64,000 nt of DNA from Kumtagia sp052180275 (lineage in GTDB: Bacteria; Pseudomonadota; Alphaproteobacteria; Rhizobiales; Rhizobiaceae), in NCBI RefSeq assembly GCF_052180275.1, contig NZ_CP197465.1:248001-312000 (forward strand). The letters run 5' to 3'. Position numbers and translations under genes: made by a program. The notes below the pieces were generated by a model. It was not told the DNA's origin, ran no database searches, and was given only the letters and a program-made list of their open reading frames with translations. Positions within the stretch are counted from its first letter, which is position 1. Each line of letters begins with the position of its first letter. Positions 26,875 through 34,836 of the stretch are shown in pieces.

Positions 26875-26967
26875 TCAGCGACGCGCCAGGGCCTCGCTGT
26901 GCCGCCTGATTTCGCCCTGCAATTCCTTCACCTCTTCGCTTTGCCGATCGAAGGAACGGGCGAGCAT
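26875..26967 (-). CDS. Possible 30-residue coiled-coil peptide
   Basis: A short frame with a convincing GGGAGG site nine bases before the ATG at 26967 and a terminator 27 bases after the stop. The peptide (MLARSFDRQSEEVKELQGEI then RRHSEALARR) is entirely charged and helical. It could be a real micro-protein or the surviving end of a longer gene; the frame stays open upstream. Confidence 0.4.
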   Translation of the reverse strand: MLARSFDRQSEEVKELQGEIRRHSEALARR

Positions 26968-27100
26968 CAGCGTCGCCTCCCGCGTCTCGCAGGCGAGAAA
27001 GCGTCTCAAATTTACCGAGAAGGGTATGAGATTTCCAATGGTGTTTGTACTCTGCAGGGGCTCCGTCTTCGTTGACGGCAATCGCTTCGCTCTACCTAAC

Positions 27101-27403
27101 CTACACCGCGAAACCCCCGTAGCCATGGGCGACCGGCTTCACGGACATCCACTGAGTTTCACCCTTCCACAGGATGCCAGCCCCTTGGGCGAAAGCGACG
27201 AATGCTTCGCGGGCTGCCTTGGGTGAGCACTGCCCCGATCGCGCCGCCTCGCATGCCTTGGCTGCGGCGCCATAAGACAACCGGCGCCGCGACGGCGCCC
27301 ATCCGTCTAGAAAATCCCTTATCTCGGAGAGTGACGATATCTCCATCTTTTCACCCGGTGCAGTGGAGATCGCGACAGGTGCGAACAGCAGCGTGTTGTG
27401 CAT
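27101..27403 (-). CDS. DUF982 family protein
   Basis: A 100-residue protein of the DUF982 family, which is almost confined to rhizobia and often present in many copies. The domain core is visible: IRDFLDGWAPSRRRLSYGAA, then CEAARSGQCSPKAAREAFVA and FAQGAGIL. The ATG at 27403 follows GAGGA with a five-base spacer; the longer upstream frame lacks similarity. The function of the family is unknown. Confidence 0.82.
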   Translation of the reverse strand: MHNTLLFAPVAISTAPGEKMEISSLSEIRDFLDGWAPSRRRLSYGAAAKACEAARSGQCSPKAAREAFVAFAQGAGILWKGETQWMSVKPVAHGYGGFAV

Positions 27404-27505
27404 TGTATCCTCGCCTTGGATGGGTGGGAGGTGAGCAACACCCCCGGTAAAGATCGACAAAAACTCCGACTTTGCCCCAAGGTTCCTTGGAATCACACCG
27501 ACGTG

Positions 27506-27547
27506 AAAAACGCCGGCAGGAAGGTCGGGTAATGCCTCCCGCCGGCG
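27506..27547 (-). terminator. Intrinsic terminator (minus strand)
   Basis: On the minus strand, a stem of cgccggc and gccggcg, extended by gggagg/cctt pairs, is followed directly by TTTTT. The gene it served should lie above 27.55 kb on the minus strand, but no intact one is there, so it may be another relic. Confidence 0.55.
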
Positions 27548-27698
27548 AGGTGGTCACGTCTTGGGAACGCATCGCAGATTATGCCGCACCAAGGGTACCG
27601 GCTAAAAGCAACGGCTTTCCAAAAACAGGCGCTTTGCCGGCAGGACGGCATCCTGCAGAGGGGCCGCGGGGCGATGAATTCTGACGTAGAGGAAATCC

Positions 27699-27800
27699 AT
27701 GGAGGACGCACCGCTCCTGGTCGCCGTGCTCGTCGGCGCCATCCTGCTTTCCATCGCCGCTGGAGCGCTGGCCTTCCACGGAGCCAGCCAGGCTTGGTGA
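27699..27800 (+). CDS. Possible 33-residue single-pass membrane peptide
   Basis: The ATG at 27699 follows AGAGGAAA. The peptide begins MEDAPLL and is then one long hydrophobic helix (LVAVLVGAILLSIAAGALAF) ending with a short polar tail. Small membrane peptides of this type are common in rhizobial accessory DNA. The evidence is the ribosome site plus the hydropathy pattern only. Confidence 0.42.
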   Translation: MEDAPLLVAVLVGAILLSIAAGALAFHGASQAW

Positions 27801-27945
27801 GATCGGCCGCCCTGCATATCGACATAGCGGAATCCATTCGGCCTATCTCCCTCCCGCCAGATCAGCCTAACGGCCTCACATCTCGCCCCAGGCGGGGAAC
27901 CGACCGATCACCTGTGGATTTCTTCAGCGCAGATGGAGAGAGCAG

Positions 27946-28254
27946 ATGTTGAGAGCGCTGGTGTTGGGTTTAGTTGGGATTGCGGCATACCGCGTCGCAC
28001 AAGAAAATGGTTGGCTCGATAGGCCGGGGGTTCGTCTACTTCTTCCAAGGCCTATCTGGGACCGCGAGGACATGTCCAGCCGACGCACTCAAGGGCGGTC
28101 CGAACTCCCCGCGACACTGGAGGAGCAATTGCAGGAGGGGCTTGAGGACAGCTTTCCAGCGAGCGATCCACCATCGGTGATCTCAACAGCGATCGCAGGA
28201 CGTACGAAGATCACCGGCACAGATGAGATTTTGGCGGCCAGACGCCGGGCGTAA
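27946..28254 (+). CDS. Small rhizobial protein with conserved acidic C-terminal motif
   Basis: A 102-residue protein with a short N-terminal hydrophobic segment (MLRALVLGLVGIAAYRVA) and a conserved tail LEDSFPASDPPSV, a motif found in many small alphaproteobacterial proteins of unknown role. GGAGAG precedes the ATG at 27946. No partner gene is evident. Confidence 0.68.
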   Translation: MLRALVLGLVGIAAYRVAQENGWLDRPGVRLLLPRPIWDREDMSSRRTQGRSELPATLEEQLQEGLEDSFPASDPPSVISTAIAGRTKITGTDEILAARRRA

Positions 28255-28270
28255 GGCTAATCACCCGCTC

Positions 28271-28426
28271 TTATCTCGCCTCGGAGTAATAGACGATGTT
28301 GTCGCGGCGCGAGACGGTGCCGGTGTTGAGTTTATTCCGGAGAATGACGGCGGCGCGGGCGTAAGGCTGCGGAAAGCTGACGACGATCCCTGTTTCGCAA
28401 GATCCAAAGCGGAAAATTCGTCGTAT
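28271..28426 (-). pseudogene. Start-less 51-codon fragment, possibly a third relic of the 31333-31653 gene family
   Basis: An open minus-strand stretch without start codon that ends RRDNIVYYSEAR. The last bases (ata-gacgat-ttgtcg core on the plus strand) resemble the ends of the genes at 31.35 and 20.2 kb, but the similarity is short. The upstream part (VVSFPQPYARAAVILRNK) is protein-like. Low confidence. Confidence 0.28.
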
Positions 28427-28561
28427 TCAGTCCTGGAGACCGCTGGCCCAGGGGGCAGTAGGGGTGGGCACTGAGCCAGCGGCCCGGAACGGCCCGGTTG
28501 TTCCTCCCCGTCCGCTCCGCCGGAATGAACACACAAGTCTGTGATGGCCAATTGATAAAAT

Positions 28562-28596
28562 GCCGCCGACGCTGAGTTTATTCTCGCGTCGGCGGC
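28562..28596. terminator. Strong 11-base hairpin
   Basis: A perfect inverted repeat gccgccgacgc / gcgtcggcggc with a 13-base loop. T-rich runs follow on both strands (cttttg on plus, attttatc on minus), so it could terminate transcription in either direction. Confidence 0.55.
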
Positions 28597-28874
28597 AAAC
28601 CTTTTGTTGCCCGAAGCCCCAAATCTGGGGTCTTGGATTCAGCGCTTCCCCGCCGTAAGGTCCGCCCAAATACATTTGTCAATTGTGTCAGGTCTGCGAC
28701 GGGATCTGATGATTTTAATTTTCCACAAGCTATACAATGTCCACGCAATCACAACACAGTGATGCGTTAATCTTCGCCGCCGCGTTCACTTTGCTATTTA
28801 GAGCGGCGAATGCTCTCGTCGTGCAACTTTAGCTCTATCGACTATCGGTTTCCACTAATTCGAGCGGTCCCAAC
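28597..28874. other. AT-rich intergenic region
   Basis: This stretch has clearly lower GC than its surroundings and no convincing frame. It may contain promoters or replication/recombination sites. No repeat or dyad beyond the hairpin at its left edge was seen. Confidence 0.35.
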
Positions 28875-29096
28875 CTATAGGCGCTTGGCGAGCGCCCATC
28901 CGGACTGGGTAAGGTCGAACACCCGTGCCGCCGTTGGCGACCGCTGCGACACCAGCCCCTCGGCGATGCAGTGAAGGACGGTCGAGAGGTTGTGTCCGCG
29001 AGAGCCCACGGCCAGCCACTGCGCGCTGCCTGCAAGCGATGCGAGAGTGTCGATGACCGCTTCACGGCGGCGTTTCTTTTCCAGATCACTGATCAT
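28875..29096 (-). CDS. Small winged-helix-like protein, paralogue of 30498-30863
   Basis: A 73-residue protein. The ATG at 29096 has GGGAGG nine bases upstream. It shares with the protein at 30498-30863 the order RRREAVI, LASLAGSA, RGHNLSTV, HCIAEGLV, QRSPT, RVFDLT and GWALA. The helix-helix-strand pattern with a conserved LV-x-QRSPT wing suggests a small DNA-binding fold. This copy lacks the 45-residue C-terminal tail of the paralogue. Confidence 0.66.
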   Translation of the reverse strand: MISDLEKKRRREAVIDTLASLAGSAQWLAVGSRGHNLSTVLHCIAEGLVSQRSPTAARVFDLTQSGWALAKRL

Positions 29097-29455
29097 AACG
29101 TAGCGCCTCCCTTTGGCCGCACTTCCCGAACTGCCCTTGGCCAAGGCCATAACTTACACCTCCCAAAGCCCGGCGAGCCATCATTCCCGATTTGGTACAT
29201 CAGAGCCTAGTCAAACCTGGCAGCCGCATACATCGCATAAGATGTGCCAACAAAAGGAGGGACTTGTCGACATGTAGCTCTGTCGAGCGGCACAAAAGGG
29301 CGCTGCACGACGGTTCAATCTGTAGCGGGACTGCGCCATACGGGGGGACTCGCTATCATGGGAGGGGAGGAAGGTACGAATCCTCTCACGCCGGAACGTC
29401 TTCACCACCTCAACGTTCAACGCATGCGGCATGTTGCCGCCAACGGGAGGTTTCG
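29097..29455. other. Intergenic region upstream of two small genes
   Basis: This holds the promoter regions for the divergent 29096 (minus) and 29456 (plus) genes. Frames crossing it have atypical composition and no ribosome sites. No other element was recognised. Confidence 0.35.
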
Positions 29456-29641
29456 ATGAGCATCCGCAATGCGCCAACAGCCAAAGGCAAAGAAGCTGCA
29501 AGGGGCTTAGAGAAGGCAGCAGCAAAGAATGAGCGGGAAACCGAGGCCGACATGGGCCACCCCCTGAAGAAGGGCGCGGAACGATTTGAAGAACGCTCGA
29601 AAAGTTCAGACGGGAAAAGCGCTGGAAAGAAGCAGCACTGA
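29456..29641 (+). CDS. Small basic unknown protein
   Basis: A 61-residue, highly charged, lysine-rich protein (MSIRNAPTAKGKEAARGLEK). The ATG at 29456 has a perfect GGGAGG five bases upstream, and this selects it over the much longer upstream frame. Its stop overlaps the next start by one base (TGATG), so the two are translated together. It is probably disordered. Confidence 0.62.
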   Translation: MSIRNAPTAKGKEAARGLEKAAAKNERETEADMGHPLKKGAERFEERSKSSDGKSAGKKQH

Positions 29642-29880
29642 TGGAAAACCTTAATCAAGCCGGAGACGACATTAAGAAGAGCCTTGCACACGAAATCTAT
29701 GAGGCCGTGTGCAAAATCAACCCAAAGTCCGACCTTCTGTTTGTCCTTGGCAGCTATAAGGACACACTGAATGACGTGGAGACTTTGATGCGTCTGAAAT
29801 ATTGGAACTCCACCCACGTTGTCACTCAAAGTGAAGACGCCCTGTCGGAAGCGCCTCTAATCCCCCGCGGCATCGTTTAA
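29641..29880 (+). CDS. Small unknown protein, coupled to the preceding gene
   Basis: A 79-residue mixed-charge protein (NLNQAGDDIKKSLAHEIYEA) starting at the ATG that overlaps the previous stop. It is cytoplasmic by composition. No family was recognised. Confidence 0.6.
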   Translation: MENLNQAGDDIKKSLAHEIYEAVCKINPKSDLLFVLGSYKDTLNDVETLMRLKYWNSTHVVTQSEDALSEAPLIPRGIV

Positions 29881-29938
29881 CGGGCGCATATCCACGCAAA
29901 CGCACGTAGCTGCAGTGGCGCTACCAGGGAATACAGAA

Positions 29939-30112
29939 ATGTCAGGCGACAAAAGCGACCAGAAGCGGGCAGAAGAGCGCGCTTTGGTCGCGCGGCTCAC
30001 AAAACAGACTGGCATCACTGAAGCTCAGGCGACCGAGCTTGTTGCCCTGCTGGGCACGGATTGGTCATCACTCATTCGCGAGGCTCGTATCCTTCAAATC
30101 AGGCCCCGCTAG
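29939..30112 (+). CDS. Small DUF3606-like protein
   Basis: A 57-residue protein. TKQTGITEAQATELVALLG followed by SLIREARIL resembles the small rhizobial DUF3606 group of helical proteins. The ATG at 29939 is weakly preceded by AGGGA. The earlier ATG of the same frame (29915) lacks a ribosome site. The assignment to the family is by eye. Confidence 0.5.
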   Translation: MSGDKSDQKRAEERALVARLTKQTGITEAQATELVALLGTDWSSLIREARILQIRPR

Positions 30113-30258
30113 CCACCCATTTCATGACAAATCGGTAACCACGTCTTAGTGCATAGCGAATGCGCCGACATAGAGGTAGATTGACCCATCGTCCGTTCCA
30201 GCAAGGCACTCGGGCGCTTGAAAGAGGCTATCATGCTTTCGCCCTAACGGAGGGAAGC

Positions 30259-30471
30259 ATGTCAAGTTACGGGATAGCAAACTCTACGCAACTCGCGACG
30301 TTGACCAAGGCGGTCGACGACTACTGCGCCAAATTCAATGTAACAAATGCCGACGAGCGCGAGAGAATCGCCATCCGGGTCTTCCACCTCTTTCAGCAGG
30401 GCATCATCAAGGCAGCGTCACTGTCCGAAGGGCTCGAGTTTCTTGAGGAGCGGCTGAGGGAGGCAAGCTAG
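30259..30471 (+). CDS. Small helical unknown protein
   Basis: A 70-residue protein (AVDDYCAKFNVTNADERERI, FHLFQQGI) with GGAGGGA seven bases before the ATG at 30259. The helical pattern is shared by small accessory proteins in rhizobia. Function unknown. Confidence 0.58.
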   Translation: MSSYGIANSTQLATLTKAVDDYCAKFNVTNADERERIAIRVFHLFQQGIIKAASLSEGLEFLEERLREAS

Positions 30472-30497
30472 GCGCCCTGTGTCGTATCTGACATCAA

Positions 30498-30863
30498 CTA
30501 CCTTTCGCCTTCTCCTATAGGTTCGGCCTCGGGGCCTGCGCCTGGCGCTTCTCGTTGAAGCGGCGGCTTATGACAAGGCGGATGCTCATGCCCGTCGTCA
30601 AATGACCATTGTGGATGGATTTCGGCCAATTGGTCGGCCTCCTTCAAGATGTTTGCGAGTGCCCAACCACGCGGAGTCAGGTCGAACACGCGCGTCCCGG
30701 TGGGTGACCGCTGGGTCACCAGCCCTTTGCTGATACAGTGACGGACGGTCGCAAGGTTGTGTCCGCGAGAGTTTATTGCCGGCCAGCACGCACTGCCTTC
30801 AAACGATGCAAGGGTGGTGATGACCCCCTCGCGCCGCCGCCTAATTCCCAAGTCGGCAATCAT
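30498..30863 (-). CDS. Winged-helix-like protein, longer paralogue of 28875-29096
   Basis: A 121-residue protein. Residues 1-75 match the protein at 28875-29096 across the whole length of that copy. A 45-residue histidine/proline-rich tail (HEHPPCHKPP) follows. The ATG at 30863 matches the paralogue's start position. A DNA-binding role is inferred from the fold-like pattern only. It overlaps no neighbour. Confidence 0.62.
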   Translation of the reverse strand: MIADLGIRRRREGVITTLASFEGSACWPAINSRGHNLATVRHCISKGLVTQRSPTGTRVFDLTPRGWALANILKEADQLAEIHPQWSFDDGHEHPPCHKPPLQREAPGAGPEAEPIGEGER

Positions 30864-31066
30864 AACTTAGCCGCGTCCTTCGGACCGTTGATCTCGAACC
30901 AACCTCGGTGAAGGCCAACAACGCTCCCCGCCCAAGGCCCCGCGCTCTCCCATTCCCGATTAGGCAAGTCAGGGCCAGGGCGGAGCCCAACGTTCTCGTA
31001 CATTGCATGTGTAGTATTGACAAAAGTCAGCCTTGTCGAAGAAGCCACTTCCCGCCACAATCCAGC

Positions 31067-31336
31067 ATGGTCCAGTCGAGCGACCTCCAGAAGGTGATGA
31101 GACAGACGCGGGCAATGTTGCTTGTCGGCGGGCCGATCGACGCCACCACGCAGAACCGGCTGGCCAAGGAAGCTACGGCCTTCATCAAAAATAGGGAACG
31201 CGCCGCACGCCTTGCCGAGCAACTGGCCGTGGCGATCTCCTTCCACCACATGCTCGCCGGCATGAACAGGGAACCGGTTGGACCGTGCCGGGAGGGCCTC
31301 AGTATCCTTGATGAGATCGAGATCGTCAGTGACTAG
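31067..31336 (+). CDS. Small helical unknown protein
   Basis: An 89-residue helical protein (LQKVMRQTRAMLLVGGPID, FIKNRERAARLAEQLAVAI). The start at 31067 is chosen because residues before it in the same frame are not protein-like. It ends by overlapping the convergent gene 31333-31653 by four bases. Confidence 0.5.
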   Translation: MVQSSDLQKVMRQTRAMLLVGGPIDATTQNRLAKEATAFIKNRERAARLAEQLAVAISFHHMLAGMNREPVGPCREGLSILDEIEIVSD

Positions 31337-31653
31337 CCGCGCTCATCCCGCCAGATCACCCGGCGATCATAGACGATTTTGTCGAGCCGGCGGATTGTCA
31401 GCCCTTGGCGCTTCTCCGCTGAAAGCGACTCGCTCGTGAGTTTTAGATGGTGGTCGCGGCCACCGCGCTCGCAGACCATTTGATAGATGACATCGTCGAC
31501 CTCGATGTCGCTGAAAATCTTCCGCAGATCGTCCGGCGTGTAGTAGCGCGACAGCTTGCAGAACTCGCACCGGACATGGACAAGGTAGCCGTTCCGGTCA
31601 GCATCGGACAGCTTGTACGATCCCTTGCGCTTATAGTGGTAAGGCTCCGGCAT
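31333..31653 (-). CDS. Unknown phage/rhizobial protein with possible zinc site
   Basis: A 106-residue protein. One CxxC pair is seen in RCEFCKLSRYYTPDDLRKIF, a further Cys in MVCERGGRDHH, and a conserved end TIRRLDKIVYDRRVIWRDE. The second pair of a zinc ribbon is incomplete. Degraded copies of its 3' end are found at 20.2 kb and perhaps 28.3 kb. It overlaps the convergent gene at 31336 by four bases. Confidence 0.68.
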   Translation of the reverse strand: MPEPYHYKRKGSYKLSDADRNGYLVHVRCEFCKLSRYYTPDDLRKIFSDIEVDDVIYQMVCERGGRDHHLKLTSESLSAEKRQGLTIRRLDKIVYDRRVIWRDERG

Positions 31654-31666
31654 GACATCACGGCCG

Positions 31667-31936
31667 TCAGTTATCCTCCCCCTTCCGAGCGTTACCCATG
31701 AAGCCAGGTGTCACCGTCGAGGTGTCGTGGTCGGGCGCGCGTCCGTTGATCACGTTGAGGGCAATCCTGATTTCAGCGCCCATCTTTATCAACGCGCTGT
31801 ATGGCTCATTGAACGGTACAAGGTCATTCAGCGCCACACGCGATGCAGCCTGGAGACCTTCGGCGGCCCGTTCGATGGCGCCAACCCGCTCCAGCGATGG
31901 GTGGTCGAAATGGGCTTTGCGCCGACGGCTGGGCAT
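31667..31936 (-). CDS. Small unknown protein
   Basis: An 89-residue basic N terminus (MPSRRRKAHFDHPSLERVGA) and helical core. It lies 13 bases upstream of 31333-31653 on the same strand, so they are probably an operon. The frame begins at ATG 31936 without a strong ribosome site. Confidence 0.48.
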   Translation of the reverse strand: MPSRRRKAHFDHPSLERVGAIERAAEGLQAASRVALNDLVPFNEPYSALIKMGAEIRIALNVINGRAPDHDTSTVTPGFMGNARKGEDN

Positions 31937-32052
31937 GACGGTCTCCTGAAAGCGCCCCTACGATAGGAACCCATTCCTGTGCGAGTCAATCCGTCCTTGA
32001 CTCTTTTGTTCTTATTTCGTTCACTGGCGGCCAGTTCGACGGACTGCCGGCC

Positions 32053-32652
32053 ATGCGACACGAAATTCCCTTTGTCCCCATCAAGATATCGATCCCGCGC
32101 GCCACGGCGGCGGAGCTACAGCGCGGCATTTCGGCGGCCATGAGGGTGTTCAAGGATGCAGGCGTAGATCCTCACATGGCAGCAGATGGCCGGATACGCC
32201 GCGAAGCCTGGGATACTGGAGGCTTGAACAGCACCGACATCACCGATGAGCAACTAAGTGCCGCCACTGCCTGGGAAAACGCCGATCTCGCGGCGCTGGA
32301 AGCGGCGTGTGCGGGATGGGACGCGGATTGCAAGCCGCAGACGGCCAATCTCGAAATCTTGCACGATCCGGAGGCGCAACTTGCCGACCGGCCGACCGCG
32401 ATCCAACGGCTGCGTAAGATTGCAGGATCGAAGAAGTGGACGAAAAAGGACGAGGATCGCATCGCGACCTATGCCTGGATCATCGCCGGCGACCTGGAGG
32501 GACTGACCGCACGCCCCTTAGTCGACCCGATCACAATCGGCGCAAATCGGGTCGAGATGGCACCATACAAAGGCGAGGACGCCACCGCGTTTCTGCAGAC
32601 GTTCAGCGCAACCGTCGAGGCGCTTATCGAGGCAACGGAGCTCAGGACTTGA
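32053..32652 (+). CDS. Unknown protein (phage accessory)
   Basis: A 199-residue acidic, soluble protein (IPFVPIKISIPRATAAELQR, then helical repeats). No domain recognised. It starts a plus-strand series of closely spaced genes running to 36047. The gap to the next gene is 12 bases. Confidence 0.58.
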   Translation: MRHEIPFVPIKISIPRATAAELQRGISAAMRVFKDAGVDPHMAADGRIRREAWDTGGLNSTDITDEQLSAATAWENADLAALEAACAGWDADCKPQTANLEILHDPEAQLADRPTAIQRLRKIAGSKKWTKKDEDRIATYAWIIAGDLEGLTARPLVDPITIGANRVEMAPYKGEDATAFLQTFSATVEALIEATELRT

Positions 32653-32664
32653 AGGGAGCCCGAC

Positions 32665-32889
32665 ATGGACAGAATTGAAAGACTGAGCCGGCAGCAGGAA
32701 GATGCCCTCCAGGCTGCCGCCGACCGGTTTGTCGACAGCCACGACGGCGACATCATGAAGGCGCTGAAGTCCATGATGCTGCTCAACAAGGATTTGCAGG
32801 AACAGCTTGAAGCCTTGCGGCCGGCGCAGACTGTCAGGAGACCTGATCCAGCATCGCCGCGCCGAAGCCAACAGCAATTCACCTTCTAG
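32665..32889 (+). CDS. Small coiled-coil unknown protein
   Basis: A 74-residue protein with the helix RIERLSRQQEDALQAAADRF and MMLLNKDLQEQLEAL, predicting a coiled coil. AGGGAGCC precedes the ATG at 32665. It lies between the unknown gene at 32053 and the SRAP gene. Confidence 0.6.
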   Translation: MDRIERLSRQQEDALQAAADRFVDSHDGDIMKALKSMMLLNKDLQEQLEALRPAQTVRRPDPASPRRSQQQFTF

Positions 32890-32936
32890 GCCTGCCGTGC
32901 CATCCTGCCGGCAAGGCAAGCTACCGGGACAGCGCC

Positions 32937-33710
32937 ATGTGCAATCTCTACAATCTGACCACGACGCAGCAGTCGATCATCGATCTGGTTCGGGTTTGGC
33001 GCGACCTGTCGGGCAACCTGGAACCGTCGATCGATGTCTATCCCGACCGCTTCGGCCCGGTCGTGCGCAACGGCCTCGACGGGCAGCGCGAACTGGTAAC
33101 GATGCGGTGGGGCATGCCGTCCTTTCCACATGTGATGCGCGAGGCGGCGAAGAAGCGAGCCGACAAGCTGAGCGCCAAGGGCAAGATCATTGACGATGTG
33201 GCGTTCGCTGAACTGCTCAAGAATGAGCCCGACAAGGGGACGACCAACATCCGTAAGGTCCATCTGAAACATTGGCAGCAGTGGCTTGGTGTCCCGAATA
33301 GATGTGTTGTGCCGATTACCAGCTTCGCCGAGCCAGACCCATCCAGCCAGGTTGAGGGCGAGCGCACGCCCAATGCCTGGTTTGCCGGCGATGACACTCG
33401 ACCGTTGATGTTCTTCGCCGGTGCGTGGGTTCCAGGCTGGACCAGCGTGCGGAAGATCAAGGAAGGGCAGACGACGCTCGATCTCTACGGCTTCCTGACG
33501 ACCGAGCCGAACGGCGTCGTCGGGCCTGTTCATCAGAAGGCAATGCCCGTCATCCTCACCACGCAGGACGAGGTGGAGACCTGGCTGACGGCACCGTGGG
33601 AAGAGGCGAAGGCACTTCAGCGACCGCTGCCTGATCACTTACTGAAGCAGGTTCCACCGCCGCCGAAGTTGGACGACATGACGCCGCCGCTTCAGCCCGC
33701 GCTGCTGTGA
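32937..33710 (+). CDS. SOS response-associated peptidase (SRAP/HMCES/YedK family)
   Basis: SRAP proteins form a covalent thiazolidine link through Cys2 to abasic sites in single-stranded DNA and so shield them. All expected residues are seen: Cys2 (MCNLYN), Asn104, Glu132 (RCVVPITSFAEP) and His199 (GPVHQKAMPVIL). The length (257) is typical. The ATG at 32937 must be the start because Cys2 has to follow the initiator Met. Its presence in a phage accessory block suggests protection of damaged phage DNA during replication. Confidence 0.93.
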   Translation: MCNLYNLTTTQQSIIDLVRVWRDLSGNLEPSIDVYPDRFGPVVRNGLDGQRELVTMRWGMPSFPHVMREAAKKRADKLSAKGKIIDDVAFAELLKNEPDKGTTNIRKVHLKHWQQWLGVPNRCVVPITSFAEPDPSSQVEGERTPNAWFAGDDTRPLMFFAGAWVPGWTSVRKIKEGQTTLDLYGFLTTEPNGVVGPVHQKAMPVILTTQDEVETWLTAPWEEAKALQRPLPDHLLKQVPPPPKLDDMTPPLQPALL

Positions 33711-33895
33711 TGGACAACGAACCGCCGATCGTCTTGCCTGCACCACCGTCGGCGCCAGCCGGCATCTACATCCACTATTGCGACCACGAAGGATGCAAGG
33801 AGTGGGGCTGCTTCGGCTACGACAGGCGCTATGGCACCTATTGGTATTGCGGAGACCATCGCGACGACGGCGAGCAGATGCGGCGAGGCGCCTAA
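33710..33895 (+). CDS. Small Cys/His-rich protein (possible zinc binding)
   Basis: A 61-residue protein coupled to the SRAP stop (TGATG at 33708-33712). Residues IHYCDHEGCKEWGCFGYD and YWYCGDHRDDG supply four Cys and three His in a zinc-knuckle-like pattern. The function is unknown. It is probably translated with SRAP. Confidence 0.64.
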   Translation: MDNEPPIVLPAPPSAPAGIYIHYCDHEGCKEWGCFGYDRRYGTYWYCGDHRDDGEQMRRGA

Positions 33896-33898
33896 CAA

Positions 33899-34162
33899 AT
33901 GGCCGAAGCGCTGCTCCCTCAAACGAAAATGCCGAAGCTCGTCGTCGTGGCTGCGTTCGATCCGGACGGAGCGGGCGACCTGCAGGCTGTATTCGGGCCG
34001 GCCGAACAACAGAGCGAAGAGCGGGCGGTCCGGATAGCCAAGACGCTCGCACTGAAGCACGAGGGCGTGATCGCGTGGTCGCGAGAGGCCAGTCCGGCCC
34101 TGGGCGAATACGGGTCGCCCACGGTGCTGTTCCAGCACGGTAATGTGCCGGATATGGAGTGA
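33899..34162 (+). CDS. Small unknown protein
   Basis: An 87-residue alpha/beta protein (KLVVVAAFDPDGAGDLQAVF) starting three bases after the preceding stop. The end (TVLFQHGNVPDME) is compact. No family recognised. Confidence 0.58.
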   Translation: MAEALLPQTKMPKLVVVAAFDPDGAGDLQAVFGPAEQQSEERAVRIAKTLALKHEGVIAWSREASPALGEYGSPTVLFQHGNVPDME

Positions 34163-34199
34163 ACTTGCGCCGGTGGCGCGCTGCTGACACTCTGGCGCG

Positions 34200-34448
34200 A
34201 TGACAGGCCGCATCGCTCCTCCGAGACGTCCGCACACCTATCCCGATAGGGACATCGACTGCCAACAGGCAATGGAAGACGAAATGCGGACGATGTTCGA
34301 CCGCATGCAACAGGCCGGCTGGAATTTCGGCGAGATCGAGATAGCCGCGAAGACGCTGCTTTGGGCGCAGCGGCGGGCGCTGGAGGAGAACGCCATGCTT
34401 GAGGCAAACCTTGCTATCTTGCGCGCGGTGGAGCGAGCACGAAGATGA
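34200..34448 (+). CDS. Small helical unknown protein
   Basis: An 82-residue protein, basic and proline-rich at the start (MTGRIAPPRRPHTYP) then helical (MEDEMRTMFDRMQQAGWNFG). It overlaps the next gene by four bases (ATGA). Unknown role. Confidence 0.58.
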   Translation: MTGRIAPPRRPHTYPDRDIDCQQAMEDEMRTMFDRMQQAGWNFGEIEIAAKTLLWAQRRALEENAMLEANLAILRAVERARR

Positions 34449-34708
34449 CTGACGACCTGCACAGCCAGATAGCCGAATTCTCGACCGAACTCCTGAGAGC
34501 CGCAAATGAGGCGGACAAGCTGTCGAAAGACGAGCTTCGCCGGATCCTAGAGCGGGCACGGCGCACCATCGACGACCTCATCGAACTCGTCGAGGAAGAC
34601 GCTGCCCCAACAGCCCAGCTTAAAGGCGATCCGACCGCGATGCTCTTGGGCGCATCAGAAGCGCTTCAACGGCTACGCCGCCGGCTCAACGAGCGCAAGG
34701 CATCGTGA
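34445..34708 (+). CDS. Small helical unknown protein
   Basis: An 87-residue acidic helical protein (LHSQIAEFSTELLRAANEAD, LERARRTIDDLIELVEED) coupled to the previous gene. A coiled coil is likely. Unknown role. Confidence 0.58.
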   Translation: MTDDLHSQIAEFSTELLRAANEADKLSKDELRRILERARRTIDDLIELVEEDAAPTAQLKGDPTAMLLGASEALQRLRRRLNERKAS

Positions 34709-34710
34709 CG

Positions 34711-34836
34711 ATGGTTTCCGGCTGGGACAAGCACCCGCCGGAACACGAGCCGGACATAGGCCGCGCCGGGCGGATCGTGCTGCTGATCGTCGTCGTGGTG
34801 GTGGCGGTTGGCGCGCTGGGGTGGTGGTTCGTGTAG
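34711..34836 (+). CDS. 41-residue single-pass membrane protein
   Basis: MVSGWDKHPPEHEPD is followed by a membrane helix (IVLLIVVVVVAVGALGWWF) that ends the protein. A GTG at 34705 overlapping the previous stop is an alternative start. The same N terminus recurs as a relic at 21672, which confirms that this short frame is a real gene. Confidence 0.68.
   Translation: MVSGWDKHPPEHEPDIGRAGRIVLLIVVVVVAVGALGWWFV

Noticed and set aside
27493..27837. 114-codon minus-strand frame above the terminator at 27.5 kb
   Set aside because: Arg/Trp/Cys-rich shadow composition; it runs across the hairpin itself.
29360..29400. tRNA-like T-arm (ggtacgaatcc) suggestive of an att site
   Set aside because: The loop does not have seven bases in a canonical T-arm and no anticodon arm precedes it.
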